The notes under the pieces were generated by a model that was given only the letters and a program-made list of their open reading frames with translations, was not told where the DNA came from and did no database searches. Shown piece by piece: positions 8,275 through 14,122 of a stretch of 29,564 bases of DNA. This DNA comes from Bacillota bacterium (GTDB lineage Bacteria > Bacillota > Clostridia > Christensenellales > Aristaeellaceae). Numbering within the stretch: position 1 is the stretch's first letter; each line of letters opens with the position of its first letter. The position numbers and the translations under genes are program-made. The stretch spans positions 1 through 29,564 of the forward strand of contig JAEVYX010000036.1 in NCBI GenBank assembly GCA_023392515.1, read 5' to 3'.

Positions 8275-8460
8275 ATGGCGGTCTCTTTAAACTTATTGAA
8301 TAGCGCAGCGGATGCACCCGAAGGTCCAGGGCGATCGGAAAGCTCTGGTCGTGCCGTGAGGCACGAAATATCCCTACTATTCGCCCTTGAATACCAACTC
8401 CGAAGGAAAGGAATTTCGCGCCTACGGGCGCGACCAAAGGGCTTTCCGATTGTCCGCAAG
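8275..8460. repeat. Fold-back repeat R1 (REP-like), two inverted arms
   Basis: The arm at 8331-8369 reappears inverted at 8413-8455. Both contain ATCGGAAAG, then TGGTCG, then a small G/C hairpin (GTGCCGTGAGGCAC in one arm, CGCGCCTACGGGCGCG in the other), then CGAAAT. A third copy lies at 17668-17760 on the minus strand. The outer flank CGAAGG(T/G)CCAGGGC(G/A)ATCGG is shared with it at 22 of 24 positions. No open frame of interest is present. Together with R2 copy B it fills the 509-bp gap 8192-8700. Confidence 0.7.
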
Positions 8461-8469
8461 CTCAATGGT

Positions 8470-8590
8470 CGCATTGCTTCGCTAACGCTCGCACTGCTTC
8501 CTTTCGCTTGATTTCTTCACTCCGCCCTCTTCCGCCACAGGCGGGGACGGAGTTTCGTCACCCTTTGGAAACCTTCGGATGCCATTCTCT
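8470..8590 (+). repeat. Dispersed intergenic repeat R2, copy B
   Basis: Shares TTCGCTA(A/C)CGCTC, TTTCGC-TGATT-CTTCAC and GCCACAGGCGG with the minus-strand copy at 21725-21838, and the CCGCC-ATA/ACA-GGCGG core plus CCCTTTG-AAACC tail with copy A at 1-98. It abuts R1 directly, so R1 and R2 may travel together here. Not coding. Confidence 0.65.
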
Positions 8591-8628
8591 TATGTTTAAT
8601 GACAGAAAACGATTATGGCGGCGGCCCT

Positions 8629-8660
8629 TGTCACCACAAGTGACAGGAGGCATTTTGCCT
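8629..8660 (-). terminator. Two short hairpins downstream of hslO
   Basis: TGTCAC-5 nt-GTGACA (8629-8645) and AGGCA-TTT-TGCCT (8648-8660) lie 40-70 nt after the hslO stop. Neither has a U-run, so a terminator role is doubtful. They may be part of the adjoining repeat. Confidence 0.3.
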
Positions 8661-8700
8661 AGATATCAGCAATGTTTCAATGAAGTTTGGCAAAGATTTT

Positions 8701-9600
8701 CTAGGCACGCTGGGCCTTTTTTACAAGGTCTGTCAGTTCCGCCGTGGTAAAGTGGTAATGGTTATGACAGAAATGGCAGGTAAGCTCCGCGCCCTCATCC
8801 TCCCGGATCAAAGCATCCAGTTCCTTTTTCCCCAGGGAGATCAGGGCCCGCTCCATCCGGTACCGGCTGCATCCGCACACGTAGCGCAAGGGGCGGCGCT
8901 CCAGGATTTGAGGATCCAAGCCCCGGAACCAATCCTGAATCAGCTGCTCGGGGGAGGCATAATTCAGCTCCTGGCTGATGGATGAAAACAATTGCGAGCG
9001 CAATTCCAGCTGGGACAAGGTTTCCTCCGTACAGCCGGGCAGGGTTTGCACCAGCACCCCGCCTGCTTGCAATACGCTGTCCCCCGCCACCAAAACGCCC
9101 AAGGCCACCAGGGAAGGCTGCTGCTCGCTCTTTGCGTAGTACATGGCAAAATCCTCTGCGATTTCACCGGATACAAGCTCTACCTGGCCGATATAGGGCT
9201 CCTTCAAACCCAGGTCCCGGACAACGCTCATGCGGCCGTCCCAACCCACAGCTCCGCCCACATCCAGTTTTCCCCCTGGCGTCAGCGGCAGGGATACCCG
9301 GGGATTATCCAGGGTTGCCTTGACCTCCCCGGGGCGGGATACGGCAATCAGCGTCCCGGCCGGGCCGCCGCCTTTTAACGTTACGGTAACGGAGTCCTCC
9401 GGCCCCTTGAGCGCCGCGCCCATCATGGCAGTGCCGGTCATCAGCCTGCCCAGGGCCGCCGTGCAGACGGGGGTGGTGTTATGGAGATTGGCCGCCTCCT
9501 GGCAAAGCTCCCGGGTGGTTGCAATCATCGCCTGGGCCTGCCCATCCCGAAGGGTAATACGGAAGAGTTCATCCGTATGTTTCAAAAAATCCGGCTGCAT
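8701..9600 (-). CDS. hslO: Hsp33, redox-regulated holdase chaperone
   Basis: The 299-residue length is typical of Hsp33. The redox switch is intact: Cys242-X-Cys244 (VCGCSR) and Cys275-X2-Cys278 (CHFCH) form the zinc site that is released when oxidised, turning the protein into an ATP-independent chaperone in the cytosol. The N-terminal domain has family motifs such as ALGRLMTGTAMMGAALK and GGGPAGTLIAVS. The start at 9600 has a purine-rich AAAGGGAAAAG upstream. It follows the methyltransferase by 52 nt on the same strand, probably co-transcribed. No clear terminator follows; repeat R2 does. Confidence 0.95.
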   Translation of the reverse strand: MQPDFLKHTDELFRITLRDGQAQAMIATTRELCQEAANLHNTTPVCTAALGRLMTGTAMMGAALKGPEDSVTVTLKGGGPAGTLIAVSRPGEVKATLDNPRVSLPLTPGGKLDVGGAVGWDGRMSVVRDLGLKEPYIGQVELVSGEIAEDFAMYYAKSEQQPSLVALGVLVAGDSVLQAGGVLVQTLPGCTEETLSQLELRSQLFSSISQELNYASPEQLIQDWFRGLDPQILERRPLRYVCGCSRYRMERALISLGKKELDALIREDEGAELTCHFCHNHYHFTTAELTDLVKKAQRA

Positions 9601-9652
9601 GTCTTTTCCCTTTCCTTATCAGTTCAACGTATGATAAAAGGCGATTCCTGCA

Positions 9653-10408
9653 TTATAAAAACGATGGGTCCTGCCTTTTGACGGCGGCGATATGCCAGCG
9701 GTCTTCAGTATCCCCCGGCCGCGTGAGATGCAGATCGCCGTACAAAAAGACCTGGGAAAAACCCGCCTGCAAAAGCCACTGCTCCAATTCCGAAAAGGCG
9801 TGGGCCCGCTGGCACTGTTCCTCATCCATGCGGCGGTAGCTGCCGTCCTCGTTTTTAATAAAGATGCAAAGCGCCATGTCGATGAGGCTCGTTTTCTCAG
9901 AAAAGCGGTTGTTCCAAAGATAGGTGATGTTCTCCCGATCCTCCCCCCACAATTGGGAAGCAAGCCCCCGCAGCTTGTAAGGCGTGGATACGTCAAAAAA
10001 CAAACCGCCGCCGGGACGGAGCGCATGAAAAGCCGCCTGAAAAAAATCCTGCACCTGCTGGGGGCGGGTCAGGTAGTTGACCCCGTCGCAGGTGCATAAT
10101 ACCGCGTCCATGGCCCGGTGCAGCCGCAATTGGCACATATCCTGTTTCACAAAGGGAATGGCCGCCCCCGCCTTTCTCGCCTTTTGGGCGGCCTGCCACA
10201 GCATATCCGGCGAGATGTCCACCCCTGTCATCGCAAAACCCATCTGATAAAGGGGCAATGTCAGGGAACCTGTGCCGCAGGCGCATTCGGCAATCCTTCC
10301 CTCCCGAATGCCGTGCCGGGCCATCATCTGCCGGTAAAAATCCGCCCAAGCGGGATAGTTGACCTCCTCCATCAGCGCATCATAAACCTGCGCAAAAGCC
10401 GTGTACAT
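9653..10408 (-). CDS. Class I SAM-dependent methyltransferase
   Basis: A 251-residue protein with a Rossmann-type methyltransferase core: motif I IAECACGTGSL at about 39-49, acidic motif II GVDISPDML, and LRPGGGLFFDVSTPYKL after strand 4. The N-terminal YTAFAQVYDALM resembles a widespread group of clostridial methyltransferases (YqeM-like) of unassigned substrate. Start 10408 is preferred over the ATG at 10420, because the AAAGGA site lies 8 nt before the former and directly abuts the latter. It lies upstream of hslO and downstream of the SASP gene. The methyl acceptor cannot be deduced. Confidence 0.85.
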   Translation of the reverse strand: MYTAFAQVYDALMEEVNYPAWADFYRQMMARHGIREGRIAECACGTGSLTLPLYQMGFAMTGVDISPDMLWQAAQKARKAGAAIPFVKQDMCQLRLHRAMDAVLCTCDGVNYLTRPQQVQDFFQAAFHALRPGGGLFFDVSTPYKLRGLASQLWGEDRENITYLWNNRFSEKTSLIDMALCIFIKNEDGSYRRMDEEQCQRAHAFSELEQWLLQAGFSQVFLYGDLHLTRPGDTEDRWHIAAVKRQDPSFL

Positions 10409-10456
10409 GAATGAATTCATTCCTTTGTATCATCAATCGGGAAAATCCGGGCAGCA

Positions 10457-10633
10457 TCAAGAACTGCGCCTCCTGCCGCCCTTTTTTCCCATTTTGCCGC
10501 CGATGCGGCCGCTTTCTTTGGCGGTGAGCCCTGCCCAGCCCACCTCCACCACCCGGTCCATAAGGCCCAATTCCCGGGCGATTTCATACTTTTTCCGTTC
10601 CTGCCGGGTAAGAGGTTCAAATGCGCTGCTCAT
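10457..10633 (-). CDS. Alpha/beta-type small acid-soluble spore protein (SASP)
   Basis: This 58-residue protein is short and easily missed. It reads MSSAFEPLTRQERKKYEIAR followed by ELGLMDRVVE and EVGWAGLTAKESGRIGG, ending in a basic GKKGGRRRSS tail. KYEIA-ELGL and GWAGLTAKESGRIGG match the two conserved blocks of alpha/beta SASPs, which coat DNA in the dormant spore; the Glu-Ser/Ile pair near LTAKES resembles the germination-protease cleavage region. Start 10631-10633 follows AGGGGAGGA; a second ATG 4 nt upstream is out of frame. A near-perfect sigma-G promoter (GTATG-18 nt-CATCCTA) sits 23-52 nt upstream, as expected for late forespore expression. The divergent-from-classic sequence suggests the short clostridial SASP subgroup. 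Confidence 0.85.
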   Translation of the reverse strand: MSSAFEPLTRQERKKYEIARELGLMDRVVEVGWAGLTAKESGRIGGKMGKKGGRRRSS

Positions 10634-10655
10634 CCATTCCTCCCCTTTCAGGGAG

Positions 10656-10685
10656 TAGGATGTGTAAAAAGCGCCCAGGGCATAC
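10656..10685 (-). promoter_or_regulatory. Sigma-G promoter of the SASP gene
   Basis: On the minus strand GTATG (-35, 10681-10685) and CATCCTA (-10, 10656-10662) are separated by 18 nt. Both match the Bacillus sigma-G consensus (GHATR and CATXHTA) at every defined base. The -35 lies just past the stop of the upstream DUF624-like gene. Confidence 0.8.
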
Positions 10686-10687
10686 GG

Positions 10688-11638
10688 CTACTCCTCTTCC
10701 CCTTCATCGTCGTCCTCGTCATCGTCCTCCTGGCTTAAGCCGCGGTTGACGGGAGCGCCCTCAATGCGGGAGTTGATGAACCGGTCAAAGACTGCATTGG
10801 AATAGCTGGCGGCAATAAAGCGGCTGAGCCCAAAGCCGATAAGGAGATAATAGAGCAGGATGCCAAGCATGGCCCATTGGGTCTGATTGAAGAAATATAC
10901 TGCGATGGCGGCGATGGCTACGGGAGTCCAGCTTAAGAGCCTGATCCCCAAGGATTGGGGCAGCCTGCCGATAGCCAGGAGAACGCCGTTGCGCAAAAGG
11001 TCTTTAAACTTTAGCTTATAGGAAACCATGAGGGGATACATGTAAATGAGCGACATAAACCAAACCAGCGTCAATACGGTGGCCAGCATCTGCGGCACGA
11101 TGAAAAAATAGGATTGGGCGGACATCTGGCCGTAAAAAGTCCAGCATACATACAGTATAAGCGGCATAACAGATGTTATGGCGGATATGCCCAGGGCCTG
11201 CTTCCAGTTTTCCTTGACCGCGTCTTTGAAATCAGACCAGATAAAGGCGTGCTCGTCTCTGGCCCAGTTGCGGGTTACAAAGCTGATCCCGGCGGTAAAC
11301 GGCCCGGTAATGAGAATGCAGGGAATCAGCATGAAAAGCCACACATACATCACACTGCTGAAGGTGGTCTGCAATTGCTCCGCCGTCTGCCCGATGGGCT
11401 GTCCCGCTCCGTCAACAGGTATCAGGCCCGTATACAGTGCCATAAAAGAGAACAGCGAAACTAAAATCACCGGCAGCCAGGCCACGGCATACATAAGGTT
11501 CAGCCGGATCAGCCCCGCAAAGCGGATACGCAGCATTTCCCAAAATAGCTGCCAGCGGTTTTTCGGCAAATCCTCTTTGCGGTAATCCCCTTTGCCGCTT
11601 TTCCCATAATAGTAGCTATTCATCATCTTTCCGAACAT
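10688..11638 (-). CDS. DUF624 (YesL-like) multi-pass membrane protein
   Basis: A 316-residue protein with about six hydrophobic helices: YAVAWLPVILVSLFSFMALY, VWLFMLIPCILITGPFTAG, LGISAITSVMPLILYVCW, MLATVLTLVWFMSLIYMYPL, PVAIAAIAVYFF and GILLYYLLIGFGL. The pattern GPFTAGISFVTRNWARDEH followed by WSDFKDAVKENWKQAL is characteristic of DUF624/YesL proteins, often found near sugar uptake genes but of unknown function. The C-terminus is strikingly acidic (QEDDDEDDDEGEEE). Start 11638 has GAGGAGG 7 nt upstream. It is divergent from the sigma factor gene, and the SASP gene follows but has its own promoter. Confidence 0.8.
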   Translation of the reverse strand: MFGKMMNSYYYGKSGKGDYRKEDLPKNRWQLFWEMLRIRFAGLIRLNLMYAVAWLPVILVSLFSFMALYTGLIPVDGAGQPIGQTAEQLQTTFSSVMYVWLFMLIPCILITGPFTAGISFVTRNWARDEHAFIWSDFKDAVKENWKQALGISAITSVMPLILYVCWTFYGQMSAQSYFFIVPQMLATVLTLVWFMSLIYMYPLMVSYKLKFKDLLRNGVLLAIGRLPQSLGIRLLSWTPVAIAAIAVYFFNQTQWAMLGILLYYLLIGFGLSRFIAASYSNAVFDRFINSRIEGAPVNRGLSQEDDDEDDDEGEEE

Positions 11639-11674
11639 GGGCTTTCCTCCTCAAACGAACTCCACCTGGGGAAT

Positions 11675-11683
11675 ATCATATCA
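11675..11683 (-). promoter_or_regulatory. Possible extended -10 promoter of the DUF624-like gene
   Basis: The minus strand reads TGATATGAT about 37 nt upstream of the start at 11638, within an AT-rich stretch. No convincing -35. Confidence 0.4.
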
Positions 11684-11752
11684 TATTTTTTCAAAGAATT
11701 GAAGGGTGGGGCTGCCGATCCGTGGATTTTTGGAAATACCCGTAAAGAGACT

Positions 11753-11781
11753 TTGATTCCGGCCCAATTTCGTGGTACAAT
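11753..11781 (+). promoter_or_regulatory. Sigma-A promoter of the sigma/anti-sigma operon
   Basis: TTGATT (11753-11758), a 17-bp spacer and TACAAT (11776-11781) preceded by TGG form a good vegetative promoter. It lies about 110 nt upstream of the ATG at 11892, giving a leader of roughly 100 nt. Confidence 0.7.
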
Positions 11782-11891
11782 ATTACATCCGGCTTTTTGC
11801 AGGGTGAGCCTTTCAAACACACCGGCACCCGAAAAAAAAGAGCCTAAAATTGTTTTTTGCTTTGCAAGAATTGGGAAGGTCGAGCCGTTTT

Positions 11892-12443
11892 ATGGATGAA
11901 CACCGCAAAGCCCCGCTTCCGGAGCCTGCAGCCGTCCCGCCTCAGCCGCCTTTATCCATGGACTACTTTGAAGAAATGTACGAAAAGTACGCCACGGATG
12001 TGCTTCGGGTCAGTTACTTTTATTTGGGAGACAGGCAAAAGGCGGAGGATGTCTGCCAGGACGTTTTCGTCCGGCTGATTACCAACGCCCCAGTCATCGA
12101 ACCGGGCCGGGAAAAGGCGTGGCTTTTAAAAGTGGCCCTGAACCGATGCCGTGATTTATGGCGTGCCGCATGGGTTAGAAGGGTTGTGCTGGGGACCCCG
12201 GCCTTTGAAATGATCCCGGCGCCTGACGAAATCGGCAAGCTGGCAGACAAGTCGGAAGTGATAGAGGCTATCCACCAGCTTCCCGCCAGTTTTAAGGAAG
12301 TAATTTTGCTGCATTACTATCAAGGGTTTGGCATCGCGGAAATTGCCCAGATGATGGACCTGCCGGAAGGCACCATCTCCAGCCGCTTATCCCGCGGGCG
12401 TAAAAAATTAGAAACCATCCTGAAGGGAGGAGATGCCCGGTGA
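11892..12443 (+). CDS. ECF-type RNA polymerase sigma factor
   Basis: A 183-residue sigma-70 family protein of the extracytoplasmic function type. Region 2 (about residues 23-90) has MYEKYATDVLRVSYFYLGD and AEDVCQDVFVRLITN. Region 4 (about 125-178) has LPASFKEVILLHYYQGFGIA, then IAQMMDLPEGTISSRLSRGR, the -35-recognising helix-turn-helix. There is a 20-residue proline-rich N-terminal extension. The chosen ATG has GGGAAGG about 12 nt upstream, rather far; a TTG at 11850 and the ATG opening MDYFEEMYEKY are alternatives. It overlaps the next gene by 4 nt (GTGA), the usual arrangement for a sigma factor with its anti-sigma factor. Confidence 0.85.
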   Translation: MDEHRKAPLPEPAAVPPQPPLSMDYFEEMYEKYATDVLRVSYFYLGDRQKAEDVCQDVFVRLITNAPVIEPGREKAWLLKVALNRCRDLWRAAWVRRVVLGTPAFEMIPAPDEIGKLADKSEVIEAIHQLPASFKEVILLHYYQGFGIAEIAQMMDLPEGTISSRLSRGRKKLETILKGGDAR

Positions 12444-13402
12444 AACGCTTGGATCAATTGAATTCCATCACTCAGGAGGCCCTGGGTGGGCTCACGGCCG
12501 GACAAGACTTGAAATTACGCATCCTGGCGGCATTCCGGGCCGATAAACGATCCAAATCGAAGGGTGTTTTCCGCCCCGTTCCGGTGCTTGCCATGGCCGC
12601 CGCATTGGCGGTGGCTTTCTGGGCAGGGACGTCTGTTTTGCCCAGCACAACGGCAAAGCCATTGGCACCCACCCAGACCAACAATGTTTTTGAAAGCCTC
12701 ACCGCCGGCCATGCCACCGCACAGCCGGGGATGGCCCGTGCCTTGCTGGACGTGCCTCCGGGAAGCATTACCCTGTCCGCCGGAAACCAAGCCCCGGAAT
12801 ACCGCAGCATCTGGGCACCGGCCAGCGGCAGCAATTTCCCGCTGATTGGCATAAACGGCAAGTTCTACCGCCTGATGCGCAATCCCTCCAGTATCTCCCA
12901 GGATCTGGTGGGCAGCAGCCTGGGCCAGGTCAACGAATATACGGACGAACCCGCCCTGGCGAGTACGGACCAGATCATCAGCAATGTTGTGAGCCAAGGG
13001 GAAGCGGTATACGCCGTTTCCGGCATGGACGGCGCCCTGGCAGCCGCCCAGGTGGATGGATCCCTGCGGGTTTTCCAGAGGGTATCCTTTGCCAACAATG
13101 CCACCCAGGGAAGCGAATCCTTGAGCGATACGTTGTGCGTGTCCGGCAGGGTGGTCGGGCTGGAGCTTTCCGGCGTAGGCACCATAACGGATGAAAACAC
13201 CGCCTCGTCCCTTGTGGGTACGCTTTTGGACAATGCCTCCTTTGACAATGCATCGGGCAGCCAAAGCAGCAACCAGGCGCTGCTGATTGAATTGAACAAT
13301 GGACTGGTCATGCAATTGTTTGTGAAAGGCGACACCCTTTCCGCCTGCGGATCATGGACCTGCCCCGAATTCTTTGAAGCTTTTCAGGCAGCCGTACAAT
13401 AA
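12440..13402 (+). CDS. Probable membrane-bound anti-sigma factor
   Basis: A 320-residue protein with a short cytosolic N-terminus (about 1-44, MKRLDQLNSITQEALGGLTA), one transmembrane helix (about 46-66, VPVLAMAAALAVAFWAG) and a large extracytoplasmic domain. That is the topology of anti-sigma factors partnered with ECF sigma factors, and the GTG start overlaps the sigma stop by 4 nt. I see no recognised zinc anti-sigma (HXXXCXXC) motif, so assignment rests on position and topology. The outer region is Ser/Gly/Asn-rich and may sense an envelope signal. A bidirectional terminator follows. Confidence 0.65.
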   Translation: MKRLDQLNSITQEALGGLTAGQDLKLRILAAFRADKRSKSKGVFRPVPVLAMAAALAVAFWAGTSVLPSTTAKPLAPTQTNNVFESLTAGHATAQPGMARALLDVPPGSITLSAGNQAPEYRSIWAPASGSNFPLIGINGKFYRLMRNPSSISQDLVGSSLGQVNEYTDEPALASTDQIISNVVSQGEAVYAVSGMDGALAAAQVDGSLRVFQRVSFANNATQGSESLSDTLCVSGRVVGLELSGVGTITDENTASSLVGTLLDNASFDNASGSQSSNQALLIELNNGLVMQLFVKGDTLSACGSWTCPEFFEAFQAAVQ

Positions 13403-13426
13403 GGCTGAAAATAAGTAACAAGCATA

Positions 13427-13466
13427 AAAAAGCAGCCGGTTTGCCAAAAGGCAGACCGGCTGCTTT
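13427..13466. terminator. Bidirectional terminator between anti-sigma and coat genes
   Basis: A perfect 12-bp stem (13429-13440 with 13455-13466) is extended by TGCC/GGCA inside. The minus strand has a U-run of six after the stem, serving the coat gene; the plus side has a weaker one (UUUAGAUUU) for the anti-sigma gene. Confidence 0.85.
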
Positions 13467-13478
13467 AGATTTGGGTTG

Positions 13479-13730
13479 CTATTGCTGGGGCCCTGAAAAT
13501 TTCTGGCGCACCTGGTCTATTTTCTGCTGCTCTGCCTGCTGGCTTGGATACCAGCCCTTGGCCGCCATCTTCTGATAAATGCCGCCCTGCATATTCAATG
13601 TATCCTTCAAGGCGTTGCCGAAGGCCGTGTTTACATTGGCGGTGTTGGATTCCACTGTGCCGTGCATATACAGGTCGCAGACGCCTTTGGTGGTAAGCAG
13701 TATGTTTTCCATGATGTCGCGGTCGTTCAC
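13479..13730 (-). CDS. CotF-like spore coat protein
   Basis: An 83-residue protein. ENILLTTKGVCDLYMHGTVES and TLNMQGGIYQKMAAKGWYPS match the C-terminal half of CotF-family coat proteins; in Bacillus a single longer precursor carries both halves. The Gln-rich tail (QQAEQQ) is typical. The start is GTG at 13730, with GGAGG 7 nt upstream; that ribosome site directly follows the stop of the upstream partner gene. Expression in the mother cell during sporulation is expected. Confidence 0.75.
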   Translation of the reverse strand: MNDRDIMENILLTTKGVCDLYMHGTVESNTANVNTAFGNALKDTLNMQGGIYQKMAAKGWYPSQQAEQQKIDQVRQKFSGPQQ

Positions 13731-13742
13731 CTTTAAGCCTCC

Positions 13743-13916
13743 TTACACCAGTTGGTACAGCTGGTTAAAAATCTGCCGATGCTTATCCATCATCTGCTGG
13801 ACATAACCTTTCAGTTCCGGGTCCGTCAGGCTTTGCATGGCCTGCTGGCATTGGGTTTTTAAAAACTTTTCATGGCTCAGGGCATCCTCGATATACATCA
13901 ATTCTTTGGGACTCAT
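13743..13916 (-). CDS. Small CotF-related coat protein (partner)
   Basis: A 57-residue all-helical protein, SPKELMYIEDALSHEKFLKT then DPELKGYVQQMMDKHRQIFN, resembling the N-terminal half of CotF/YhcQ-type coat proteins. Together with the next gene (12-nt gap) it looks like a CotF protein split over two small genes, common in Clostridia. Start ATG 13916 is chosen because GGAGG lies 8 nt upstream; the GTG at 13925 overlaps that site. No clear sporulation promoter was found in the 206-bp gap upstream. Confidence 0.7.
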   Translation of the reverse strand: MSPKELMYIEDALSHEKFLKTQCQQAMQSLTDPELKGYVQQMMDKHRQIFNQLYQLV

Positions 13917-14050
13917 TGCCTTCACCTCCAGCGCTAGTATGAGCCTGGCGTGAATCGCCTATTCTTGAAACTTCCCAGCCTGTATAGGAAAAAAATTACA
14001 CGACACCATGCAATAAAAATTACCATTCACGCCCTACCCTTAAAAAGATG

Positions 14051-14097
14051 AAAAAAAGCCCTCCCCCATCCCCCGTTTAGGGGGATGAAGGGAGGGC
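14051..14097 (-). terminator. Terminator of pyrG
   Basis: A two-part stem (14058-14065/14090-14097 and 14068-14074/14080-14086, with a small internal bulge) is followed on the minus strand by seven Us. It starts 26 nt after the pyrG stop. Confidence 0.9.
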
Positions 14098-14122
14098 GTA
14101 TCATCTTGCCTGTCAACCAGGC

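Noticed and set aside
8275..8511. Short ORFs on both strands upstream of the TPR operon
   Set aside because: They lie in repeats R1/R2 and have no ribosome site; composition is repeat-like.
13917..14050. Sigma-E/sigma-K promoter upstream of the CotF-like pair
   Set aside because: CATACTAG and CTATACAG partially match -10 boxes, but no -35 at the right distance was found.
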